Shown here piece by piece: positions 35,322 through 45,992 of a stretch of DNA of 64,000 nt. The notes below the pieces were generated by a model, which was not told the DNA's origin, made no database searches, and worked only from the letters and a program-made list of their open reading frames with translations. Origin of the DNA: Pyrenophora tritici-repentis (Eukaryota; Ascomycota; Dothideomycetes; Pleosporales; Pleosporaceae); NCBI RefSeq assembly GCF_003171515.1, contig NC_089390.1:8436274-8500273 (forward strand), read 5' to 3'. How positions within the stretch are numbered: the first letter of the stretch is position 1; every line of letters starts with the position of its first letter. A program made the translations under genes and the position numbers.

Positions 35322-35930
35322 GGTATTAAGGCGGGAAGTTCACACAGGAAAGAAACACAAAAAACAAGAAAAAGGTTGCTACCGTCAAGAAACCAAGCAT
35401 GGCGGCCATTCCTTTTATGACATGGTAATTGGGCCAGGGACGGGTGTCCGATGGTACAAAGATCTATGACGTACTGTCATGTTTAGATAGAGCGTGCCGT
35501 AGTGACGTTTGCGTGCACGATAGTCTAGCCCCATGTTTAGCTCCGCGGGTAAAGAAAATCAATTCTTAGTGTTGAAGTCAATTTTTTAAACTAAGCGTTT
35601 TGGCTATCAAAACCTGGTGTCTGCCCAGGTGTGCAACGACTTTCATGGTGCAATTTCCTATAGCTTCCAACGAAGTATACCTAACTCGTCGTATGCCTTG
35701 AATGGCACGATATGCTCTTCGACCATCTGTTTCATGACAAAGGAAAATAAAGAAAAGGGTATATCGTTCGTTACAGGGGGGTATATGTGGGAGCAAAGCG
35801 CCGCGCCATTCTGATCATCCATCATCCGTCAACCATTAGTGTTTTCATGTATCTCAATCTCTTCGTGCCAACGTTGGTCGTTCCCAGCGTTTAATTTTTG
35901 CATCGTCTCGGTCTCACTCATGTTCGTCGC
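35322..35930. other. intergenic, 609 bp
   Basis: This is the upstream side of the SNG1-family gene and downstream side of the unknown 402-aa gene, both on the minus strand. No coding content is recognised. Confidence 0.5.
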
Positions 35931-37188
35931 TCAAAGATCGGGGTCTTCCTCTGTCGAAACCTCTGGTTCAGACAAACACTCGGTGAGCTGCATCATCCGG
36001 TTTCTGCAGTGGATGATGAAGATGGCCATTGCGAGCGAGTTCCAGACATCGTAGCCCTCCTTTGCAAAGTCGAACATGGCAATCAATCGCAGCTGGGGCT
36101 GCTCCTTCATCTCGGTCGGTGGCGCATAGCTGACGAAAGCCATGACGGAATGCGAGGCTGTAATGCCGTACAGTGTAGGGACGTCTGGTACGATTGTGTC
36201 GCCACGCAGCTCGGCTTGTTCAATCTGCAAAGCTTCGTACCAAAGCTCGTATAGGCGTCCAAGCTTCTCGACCATTTTTTCCTCTCCAACGGACGGGTGC
36301 ACGTGGCGAGAGAAGGTGACGGTGTGGAAAAGCGGAAGGCGGGCCCAGAGGTGGTCGACTCTGCCATCCTTCATTGCCCACTTGGTGTAGGCCTTGACTG
36401 CTTTGCCGATGTGGAATGCCGGAGTGCGCTTCGCGCGCGTGTGCCAGGCGTCGCGGACGAAGCCTCCGAGATCAAAGAGCCTGTTGAGAGCGTTTTGGGC
36501 TGTTCACTGTTAGTCATGTCCTTGCTTAAGTGCTGTGCATGTCCATACCACTGTAGTCTGTTCCAAACGCGGGCTTGATGAAGGCTTTGTCGAGTTTCTC
36601 GGTGAAAAGATCTTCAGGGACTGTCTCAAAGTCGTTGATCCAGGAAATAGGCAAGAGGGGCTCAAAGCCGCGCATGCCCAGCTTTTGAAATAGGAAGACA
36701 GCGTCTTCTGACCATCCCGCGTCGCGCAAGTCACGGCCTTGCTGGTCTCGCCTGACTCTCTCAATCTCAACGTCGATCCTCTTGTGCTGCTCCATGTAGG
36801 TCCCATCGTCCACGACCATGGTCTCTTCATTGGCATCCCATTCATCCGCTGACGACCCACCAGCTTTGACACCGATGGGCGACTCTGTTAACAAAGTATC
36901 GCCTTCCAAATCTTCCGAGAGCATAGCTGAGGCAGGTGGTGAGGGAGGCAGAAACATGGCATCGAAGTCGATTTGTTGAGGGCTGTCTGACCGGGGTTCC
37001 TGTTTCGTGGCGTGCGCTTCCGGGCTGATTTGTCTTGTGGGTGCTCTCTCCAAATCCTTTGGCGGAGTTGGGTTTCTGACGGGAATCGCAGGCTTCTTGA
37101 AAGCAAAGGGCTTCTCTCGCTTCTGCTGCGTCTTGCGCGGACTCACATAGTTCCACAGGTGGTTGGTAATTCCGCGAAGGAAGGCCAT
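35931..37188 (-). CDS. conserved-looking protein of unknown function
   Basis: Exons 36549-37188 and 35931-36499 give 402 aa; the 49-nt intron joins in phase 1 (TDYSAQNALNRLF). The N-terminus (MAFLRGITNHLWNYVSPRKTQQK) is basic, followed by a Pro/Ser-rich disordered part to about residue 120. The second half is predicted helical with many aromatic residues (FLFQKLGMRGFEPLLPISW, WAMKDGRVDHLWARLPLF, FDFAKEGYDVWNSLAMAIFIIHCRN). The tail is acidic. No catalytic motif or membrane segment is evident, and I do not recognise the family. An upstream ATG in the same frame would add residues, but 37188 gives the cleaner start. It is divergent from the deoxyhypusine hydroxylase gene. Confidence 0.7.
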
Positions 37189-37527
37189 GATGGGAGTGAG
37201 GTGGATTGGATGTGTCGAGCGAGTTGAGTTCGTTTGCGCTGTGGGTTGCCGTGAGAGTGACGGGATGAGCAGCGCCTTTGTTTCCTTGTTCCCTTGTTGG
37301 CGGCCCTTCACCATGAAAGAAAGAGGCTGCCTCGGCGCTGCCACGCTGTCACATGGTGTCTAACCGAAAGGGATTAGCTGCGCCGGGGGAGGATGCAGAC
37401 TGCAGACGCGGTGAAGATCTAATCAGATGCTGAGGCACCCCCCCCCCTCCCCCCACCAAATCTCAGGACCCCGCTTTAAAAAAAAAAGAGTTCAGTCGTA
37501 TTGTCTATTATCTACAAGATTCGCAAA
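37189..37527. promoter_or_regulatory. shared upstream region, with C-tract and A-tract before DOHH
   Basis: These 339 bp separate divergent starts. A nearly pure C tract (about 37438-37454) and a TTTAAAAAAAAAA run (about 37475-37487) lie 40-90 bp upstream of the DOHH start. Poly(dA:dT) of this kind often keeps promoters free of nucleosomes. Confidence 0.55.
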
Positions 37528-38562
37528 ATGGCAGTCACCGAACAAGACACGCAGGTTTCAACCCTTCGCAACATCCTCAGCTCGGAATCTGAGCCACTCG
37601 CCCGCCGGTTCCGGGCTCTCTTCTCGCTGAAGCATCTTGCAGGCCTGCAGCCACCCAATGCGCAGACGGTGCCCGCCATCGAGGCCATTGCCGCCGCCTT
37701 TTCATCGCCGTCAGCCTTGCTCAAGCACGAACTCGCCTACTGCCTCGGACAGTCTGGACACGATGCTGCTATTGCGCCTTTGAGAGGTGTATTGGAGGAC
37801 AAGGAGGAGGATTCCATGTGCAGACATGAGGCAGCCGAAGCACTGGGTGCATTGAGCGACAAGAGCAGTCTGGACTTGTTGCGAGCGTTGCGTGACGACG
37901 CAAACGAGGTGGATGTGGTGCGTGAGACTTGTGACATCGCAGTGGAGCGCATAGAATGGGACCACGGGCTGCAGAAAGGGCAAGAAAAGTTGAAGAAGAG
38001 GTGTGTTTTGTATCGAGTCTGTATTATATACACGGGCTAACTCGTGTCTAGCGACTTCACCTCGATTGACCCAGCGCCGCCACTACCACAGGGTGCTGAG
38101 AAGCCATCGATAGCGGAACTCGAAAAAACACTGCTCGACACGGCGTTGCCATTGTTTCAGCGCTACCGTGCCATGTTTGCCCTGCGCGACCTTTCCTCGC
38201 CGCCAGATCTTCCGACCGCTGTCCCAGCTGTGCAGGCACTTGCTCGTGGCTTTGGCGACCCATCGGCTCTCTTCCGCCACGAGATTGCCTTTGTTTTCGG
38301 ACAACTCTCGCACCCCGCATCCATTCCCAGTCTGACAGAGGCACTGAGCAATACAAACGAGGCAAGCATGGTCCGACACGAGGCCGCCGAAGCACTGGGA
38401 AGCTTGGGCGATGAGGACGGCGTGGAAGACACGTTGCGCAAATTTCTGAATGATCCCGAGCAGGTTGTGCGGGACAGTGTGGTTGTAGCGCTCGACATGG
38501 CTGAGTTCGAGAAGAATGGGGAGGTAGAATATGCAATTGTACCGCAGGCCGTTGCGGCGTGA
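37528..38562 (+). CDS. lia1: deoxyhypusine hydroxylase
   Basis: Exons 37528-38000 and 38052-38562 give 327 aa. The enzyme completes hypusine on the translation factor eIF5A, using a di-iron centre. It is built of HEAT-like repeats in two symmetric halves. All four His-Glu iron-binding pairs are present: His67-Glu68, His100-Glu101, His234-Glu235 and His267-Glu268, with the same 33-residue spacing in each half. Surrounding text ([19 protein letters not shown] twice, [10 protein letters not shown]) is diagnostic. The 51-nt intron joins [10 protein letters not shown] in phase 2. The expected location is the cytosol. Confidence 0.95.
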
Positions 38563-38645
38563 AATGGCAGGGGTACTGCATGCACATGGCGTTTGGGTAA
38601 TGTTAGATAGGAATCCCCACGGCCATGATAGGTACAGGGACCAAT

Positions 38646-39120
38646 TCAGTTGTTCGTGTTCCATCTGTAAAAATATCAATTAGCATCAGCTCAATCTTCA
38701 ATACCAAGGGCACACATACTTGTGACCACACTCGCACTCGTAAAAGACGGTCGTTCCTTCGTCGGCACTTCGCAATTGCTGTGTGTAGTAGCGCACCTGC
38801 TCCCGACCGCACTTTTCGCACGGGTGGTTGATGACACTGGTAGTCTGCACGTCCTCTTCGGAAATAGTCTGTACTTCGGATCTCTTTGCGCGCAACGAGG
38901 AAGGAAAGGCCGTCGGTTTAGAGACGGTGACAACCGTCTTGGAAGATGTGTCTTTGTTTTGCGCTCCGCACACGCCGCATGTCAGTATCACACTCTGCTT
39001 CCCTACGGATCCATCAAGCAGATTTCCGCAGTCGGTGCAGAAGACGAGCGAACCTGCGAAAACTGCCTTTAGTATACATATCCCATGCCATTTTGGGTTG
39101 TACTGACCGATGGCTGACAT
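38646..39120 (-). CDS. rpa12: RNA polymerase I subunit RPA12
   Basis: Exons 39108-39120 (13 nt), 38720-39053 and 38646-38664 (19 nt) give 121 aa. RPA12 supports RNA cleavage and termination in Pol I. The joined N-terminus is [19 protein letters not shown] with a zinc ribbon (CxxC ... CGVCG). The C-terminal TFIIS-like ribbon has CEKCG ... [20 protein letters not shown], including the acidic RSADEG hairpin. The last splice gives the conserved end HKWNTNN. The first intron (39054-39107) is 54 nt, in frame and stop-free, so an unspliced reading would insert 18 wrong residues. Divergent from the SCC2/Mis4 gene. Confidence 0.93.
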
Positions 39121-39512
39121 GTTGGCCGAATTATCGTCTTGAGGCAGGTGGTGATAGGCGCTGTTTGAAGTCTCTAGAATCTAGAAAAAAAGTTACAGGG
39201 AATCGCGACTTCCGCGAGCCGTAGCAAGCTAGCACCAAGGCGGCAGGCGGTGAGAACGCGTCGGCACCTATGTCACCACCAATCCAACATGCTTTCACTC
39301 CAACCCTAGCGTTTACAACAGCAGCAGTGCGACGCCCCGAGCGCACCGCTTGTTTGCATGAAGGGCACCTAGAGTGAAGGATCGGCTGCAGAGACGATGC
39401 GCGCCCAAATGACCTGATAACGAACAAACTATTTACACCCACCACTCTTACCACGGACTGGCACTTCGACGTCGTTTGATGCCTACAGGTTGACGGTATA
39501 AGCGAAACTGCA
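39121..39512. promoter_or_regulatory. shared upstream region of rpa12 and scc2
   Basis: These 392 bp separate divergent starts. A CTAGAATCTAGA repeat sits at about 39173-39184. No specific factor site is assigned. Confidence 0.5.
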
Positions 39513-42500
39513 ATGAACGGAAACTGGCATAATGTTAATGGAGGGGGCCTCCCGATTCGCAGGCCCCCTCCAACAGTGGACGAGGCCCTCCCGTATTCGC
39601 CTTTTACCTCCATCATCCCCTTCTCGCCGGGTCAGTCGTTCTGCTTCACCTGAGCGTCTTGCTTGCCTGTTGCGCCCTCACCTGTCTGGCCCCAACTAAC
39701 AGTCGACAGATATCATACCCTTTCCCATAGCCGAGCCTCCCACGCCGCCTTCGACGCTGAGTTCAGACCAACAAAAAGCTGCGAAGAGGGCAGTGGCCAT
39801 CTTGAACGACGAAATCCAGGGTCAATCCACAGCTCAGCACTTACACGACACACTCAATCAGTTACGCAATCTTCTTAGCCGCGACAAACTTCCTGAGTAG
39901 TGAGTCGCTATCGCAATACCCATTGAGAGGCGTCTCTAACGCTCATAGTCACTTCAAGTCGATGCCTCAACTAGCCACCCCTCCACCGGATAGCCCCGTC
40001 AAGAATGCCAATGGAGACACATCCACGTACACGCCCGAGTTAAGCCCTTTTGCGCGCATGCTCCTGAAGCAGACCGACGTGCCATTTACGAGTACGTCTT
40101 TCCACCGTCTTTGCCCTATATCTGCTAACATGGACAGCGTCAAGCACCAGCACGCCCACGCCAGCTCGCAAGGAGCAAGCTTCTGCAAGGCAACAGTCTC
40201 ATTTGCAACAGGCTCGCGCAGGGATCCAATCACCAGCAACGTCAAACGGCATCGCCCACGCACAAAACGCGAACCTAGCATATCCACCCAGTACTCCTTC
40301 ATCCGCTCCTAATAGTACTCCCGTGCGCCCGCCGGTGCGCCCTCCCGGCCCTGCAGTCATGATCAAGCCAACACTTGGGGCTCGTGAAGACTATAGATAT
40401 ATCGAGAATATTCCCACACCTGGAAGCCTATCGCAGAAGAAGGACGATAGCAGAGCTGAAGGTGGTGTCGCTGTTCTGAGACCTCATGAACGCGACATTG
40501 CCGACGGGAAGATTGAGCTGCTGAAAAAAATTGTAGCAGATCTAATCGAAGACAAGGATGACCTCGATGGACCACTGCAGTTTACCAAAATCACGTCTCC
40601 TGAGGGCGACTTCAACATCCTCAAATCGCGCTCTATGGATAACCTTTCCGAGAAGATTGCGGGCGTAGTCACCCTCGGCCGCTTTGGTACGCTTCCTGTC
40701 GACCTGATCATGCAGATGCAATCGCTTCTGCAACCAACTATCCTATCAACGATCAAAAATGGACTTTTCCCACAGGAGGACGCTACACTAGAACTGACTG
40801 AGAGCATTACGTCGGCGAAGCTTGCCCTCAAAGCATCCAAGCTTTTGCTAGAGACCATGATTGAGGGTCACGATGACCACCGGATACGGCGAGAGGAAAT
40901 TATCGATACCATCGTCGATCTTATCAAACTCGTCAAGGATGCATGCGTTATTCCCATTGTCCAGGCCCGACGGTCAGGAGAGTCACAAGAGTTGTTCAAC
41001 ACAGCCTCAGCTGTTAGGCAAGATCTGCAAATGGTGCTGCGTTTGTGTGGAGCTGTTCTTGCCCGCTTTGCTACACTTATCGGCAAACACAAGCTGTCAG
41101 ATCGAGCTGTCAACGCATTGGAATACTTGACGCTTGAACTACTTGTGGAGCAAAATAGCGAGCATGAGAGAGACTCAGTCTTCACTATCAAGAAATTTGA
41201 ACACTTCCGCCAAAAGGCCATGGATGTCCTCGCTCAGGTCTTTGCTCAACATTCAGATCTACGATTATCTATCCTCAGCGGCATCTTCAGCAATTTGGAG
41301 AAGCTGCCCGACAAGAAGGCGAGTGCTAGACAGTTTGTTTCTGCTCGCGAGCCATCCATAATGACCATATCTGCGCTCTTCATGCGTTTCGTACAAGTAG
41401 TCGCGACGAACCCAAGTACTCGCACCGCGCTGCAGATTAGCGACGTCGACATCGCCGAGGACGAGGCCAGCGACTATGAGCCTGGCACGTCTCCTTCGAA
41501 GAAGGCGAAAAAGGGCAATCACGACAGCGCAACGGCGGCATCGACTGCTCAGAAGCTTACGGCTATCGCCACTAATACAGCTGCTTTCATCGCAGTGCAA
41601 CTTTGCGAGAGGGCCTCGAACACTTCCAAGTCGGGTGATAAACCATTTCGCAATCTACTTGATCTATTTATAGACGACTTCTGCAATGTCCTTGGTTCGC
41701 CTCAGTGGCCTGCTGCCGTTATGCTTTTACAAGCATTATTGGTCCGCATGTCAAATATACTCAAAGACGAGGAAGCAGCAAAACATTCGGTTGTCGACAA
41801 GGATATGGCTCTAACGACAATGGCGAGGATCGGCTGTGGTGTGATTGATTTCAGAGATCGTCTCAAGAAGATGAAGCAGAGATTGGATATTTCCCAATCC
41901 GATCTGTCCTCGAGGCTAGATCGATTAGTAAATGATGCCATGAGCGACGACGTAAAAGAAAGAGTCAACGACGTGGACTTGTATGCGTTTGATGGACCTT
42001 ACCGCATGGTCATAGAGTCACTGGTTGATTATCTCGACTTGCGGCCATCCCAAGAAGACCCGCACTTGGCGGCAGTGACAGGCTACTACGTTAGTCTATG
42101 GCTGACAGAAGTCCTGAAGCTTTTCCCAAAGGGAGAAGAGGATAATCGACCACAAGCAATCAGGACCGTCCAACAGTGTTTGGAGAACATGATCGTAGAC
42201 TCTAAGTGGCTGGCTCGAAAGTAGTAGGTTCCCTTTCTGATTCTCAAGTCCGTTTACAGCTAACAGCACTCGATAGTAACTTCCAGTCTGTGTCAGACGA
42301 CCAAAGCAAGCTAGCCGCTGGTGTCATCACTTTGCAAAGCCAGGTTTGCAGGTACCTGCCCAGTATCGTCACGTTTATGCAACGTTATGCGCAAGACAAA
42401 CACTCCTCAAAGCTTCGGACGAGAGGGACGACAGGATTGCAGCAGCTCCTAGACAAAGATCCACGCGTCATCTCTGAAAACCATGTCATCAACATGATAC

Positions 42501-45232
42501 CCTCGTTGCGAGACACCTCACCAATGGTACGGGAGGCGACGCTTTCCCTACTTTCGAATTGTTTGGCAAAGGAGCCGTCACTCGAACGCCATGTTCTACC
42601 TCAGATCCTAGAGATGACGACTGATCCCTCAAACGGACCAAAGAAGAAGGCCATCAAATTGCTCAAGGATATCTATCTCCGATCTACATCAAAGCAGAAT
42701 CGCCTTCGGATCGCTGCCCCATTGCTCCTCCCTTCACAAGACGACGAAAGCACTATTTCTGAACTGAGTAGGAACGTTCTCGAGGAGATATGGATGACGA
42801 CTGCTAGCACCAGTGCTAAGACTGACGATAGTCAAGACAAACTCAATCGTGCTCAGCGAGCTTCATTCATGGTAGACCTTGTTGAGTCTATCGATCGGAG
42901 TAGAGTCCACATGGAGGCATTCGAAAAGTTCTTTGCTCACTGTTTGTCCCCTGAAGCCAAGTACCCGGATGCAAACCTCAAGATTTGCGGAGAGCTTGTT
43001 GTAGATCTCATCGACGAGGTCATTGACCCCGGAAATGGTACAGACACGGAATCCCAAGCACGTGTCATGAACGCGCTTAGTGTTTTTGCAAAGACGAAAC
43101 CGACGCTGTTCAAAGTGGTACACCTGAACCATCTGAAACTATACATCAAGACTATCCAAGATACGGGTGACATAGCCTTGGTGCAGCCAACAGTCGTCAT
43201 CTTCCGCCATGTGCTACCAACGCTATCTTCACTCGAACAAAGCCTTGCGGATGAGATAAGGCAGAGTCTCATGCGCAACCTATCTAAGCTAGCCAGTTTT
43301 GCGGCTCAAGATAGGCGTGCGAGTCGGGATACGCTTCTTGACGTTATACATTGCTTGTGGGCCATAAGCGGAATGCCCGGCATGAATGCAGACCGGATAT
43401 TCGTTCCTCTTTGTTCTGTCATCTGTCAGCTACGGCCATTTTTGCAGTGTACTCAAGCAGAGGCTGCCGAGCGACGACTGAGTATCCTATCTTATCTGAT
43501 TTTGCTCGGCACATTTGGTCAAGTCTGCAGCGTTGACCAACACACCGCAGCTTTCGTTGCGAGGCTTCGCAATACTCTTAGCACTCAAAATGCGACGCTC
43601 CGGGCGCAGATGGAGCCGTTGCTCAATTCAAAGACACCCACTCCTCCATCTCTTCTGTTATTGGATACCGCACGACCTTTCACGATGCAGAATTGGGAAA
43701 TCAAGATTCGCGAGCAAGCGTTGCGAAGTATGGGGGGCATCTGTCAACAGTCGCCTCAGCATTTCATGCGTGATGAAGTCCAGGAAGTGGTCAAACAAGT
43801 CTTCAAGAACGAGGGTAATGACTCACTAAAGTACATTGCACTATCCTTTATCCGGGAATTCTTCTCAACCGCTGAGCGACGCTCCGAGACTGGCGCACAG
43901 ATTGCAGTCGGAAAAGGAGCTGTCACCGGCTCTAAGCGTTTGGAGTCCTCATTCACTGCCACTGGCAATGACCGGGCCTCACTACAACTGGCTCAGACAT
44001 TCTTGGAACACTTCGTCAATGCAGCATTCCGAAACAAGAACGAACTTGCAGTCATTGCGACAGACATCATCGCCAGTATCAGTCGACAAGGTCTGGTTCA
44101 CCCAAAAGAGTGCTGCACTGCGCTTGTCGCTCTTGCCACTTCACCGATGCCGAGTCTCGCTCAGGTAGCTGGTGATGAACACAAACGGATTCACGAGAAG
44201 CAGGAATCATATCTGGAAAAGGAATACATGAAAGCAATCAGACGGGCTTTCGAGTACCAGCGAGACCTATACAACGATCCTCACGGAATGGTTGAAACTA
44301 CCCACGCCCCCAAGCTTGCGAAACTTCTCGAGGCACTCAAGAGTGGGAAGAAGGCTAGTCTCAAGAAGTTTATCAACAACTTCTGCAAGCAGATCGATTT
44401 TGACTTTGAAGAACTGGATGCTAGTGGCACAATACCCGGACACGTTCTGTATGCTCGTTTCTGCTTGGAGAACTTGGCCCTGCTTGACTTCCCTCACTTC
44501 GAAGAGTTAGCCGTGTTTCTCAATGCAGTCGAGGCAATGGTTCTCAATACTACCGGGCCAGCTGTGGGACTGGTCATTGAAGATGAGATGCCAAAGCACT
44601 ATGTGAATGTGGAAACACCATTTCAACCGGACATGCTCCAGCAACAGCAGCAATTTGCAGCTGGACAGATGGGTGGCATGATGCATCTACCGCCAGCTGT
44701 AGCTCTTTCCGTACCCAGGCTTGCACCGCTGAGCATCGCCGACGACCGTCTTCGCAAGATTACTGCAGCTTGTATGATCTTACAGATGGTATGGGAAACA
44801 CGAACCTTCATTCGCCGATGCTACACAATCAAGAACAACGGGCCAATTCCCTCGAAGGACTATCCAAAACTTGCAAGCCGCAACAACTTCATCACCGGCA
44901 AGGATCTATGGGAACGCTTTAACCCCATCATGTGCGCTCTCGATACGCGTGAGAGTATGATAAAGCAGTGCTACGACTTTGCAGAGTTGCTGGACGTAGA
45001 TCGCGACATCTTTGTTGACGTAGACGGTGTTGATACCCTTGGTACAGGCTACGAGACGCCAAATGACGATGGCGAGAATGGTACGCCGCTCCCTACTAGC
45101 GGTCGTGGTAGGAAGAGAAAGAGCAATGTAAACCTTGGCAACACACCGAAGAAGGCGAGAAGTAGAACAAGCGGGTCAAAGAAGAAGGGTAGGAATTCCA
45201 AGACGCCCGATGGCGATGAGGACTCCGATTAG
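39513..45232 (+). CDS. scc2: cohesin loader Scc2/Mis4/Nipped-B
   Basis: Five exons (39513-39630, 39710-39899, 39949-40091, 40138-42220, 42277-45232) give 1829 aa. With Scc4 it loads cohesin onto chromosomes. The N-terminal ~250 residues are Pro/Ser/Thr-rich and probably bind the Scc4 partner. Then follow HEAT repeats, clearest in VINMIPSLRDTSPMVREATLSLLSNCL and VLPQILEMTTDPSNGPKKKAIKLLKDIYLR, and the conserved C-terminal helical part. The tail is basic with KKAR and KKKG clusters. An acidic/basic insert (EDEASDYEPGTSPSKKAKKG) lies mid-protein. The fourth intron (42221-42276) ends in GATAG and gives WLARNNFQSVSDDQ; the other nearby AGs hit stops. Confidence 0.9.
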
Positions 45233-45576
45233 GCGCCGTGAATCACATCTGACCTGGAATGAAGACTGAAAGGAAACACTCCTTTTATATTCCTGCACAT
45301 ACGGAAGGGTACTATTTCGAGGGGGTGTTCTACTGCATTAGCACGGCGTTACGCGGCGAGATGTACAATATTGATACCCTCAGCATCTGGGACTGGCGTT
45401 TTTTTACTACAAAAAGATCGATCATCTTGATCTACTTGGCGATGTGGAGGAGGCGTCGCCACTGTCAAGTCAGGATCACATGCAGCGTCCTGGCAAGTAT
45501 ATAGCAAACAAATAGCATTGCATGTCTGGCCGAAACGTGATAGTGCACCTAGTCGTGCCTGTCTGCTGCTTGTTTC
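45233..45576. other. intergenic, 344 bp, between scc2 and the retrotransposon
   Basis: This is the 3' flank of scc2 and the left flank of the insertion. The last five bases (45572-45576, GTTTC) are the target-site copy. No gene is seen. Confidence 0.5.
45572..45576. repeat. target-site duplication, left copy (GTTTC)
   Basis: GTTTC directly before the 5' LTR is repeated directly after the 3' LTR, as expected for a 5-bp duplication made by a copia-type integrase. Confidence 0.9.
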
Positions 45577-45748
45577 TGTCGGCCATAGGGCTTATCCCTT
45601 GGCTCCTCTTTGGGCAACCAGGCAGCCACCTATTTACCCGCTAGTACCTTTACGGCCTAGCTCCTTCTCTCCTCCCACTGCGTATATAGACCTCTTCCCG
45701 ATAGCTCTAATACGACATGATGATTCTCCCCAACCTTGACGCTTGACA
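45577..45748 (+). repeat. 5' LTR of copia element
   Basis: 172 bp, starting TGTCGGCCAT and ending CTTGACA. It contains GCGTATATAG, a likely TATA element, about 50 bp before the end. Confidence 0.95.
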
Positions 45749-45761
45749 GGTTATGAGCCCT
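45749..45761 (+). other. primer-binding site, initiator-tRNA-Met half-molecule type
   Basis: The 13 nt GGTTATGAGCCCT are the reverse complement of the anticodon-loop region of fungal initiator Met tRNA (AGGGCUCAUAACC as in yeast), not of its 3' end. This is the half-tRNA priming arrangement known for Drosophila copia. Confidence 0.8.
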
Positions 45762-45992
45762 CACCCGCTCCCGTAGTCGCTCACGATAATTCTATTAGAT
45801 ATTTTGACGACCCGCGCGCCTCATCACGATCATCACCCTCCCCGCAAAACAGCTCGGTGACGTCGCAATCGCGCGCCACTTTAGCAATCGCGACCCCGCA
45901 ACTTGCAGCTCATCGATCGCTTGGACGACGACGAGCTCCTCGCTGCTCACCGCCAAAAATCGCTAGCCGAACGGTCTTCGACGTCCGCCGCG

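Noticed and set aside
40868..41221. Long antisense frames inside scc2, dcl1 and the retrotransposon
   Set aside because: They mirror well-supported sense genes and carry no domains of their own.
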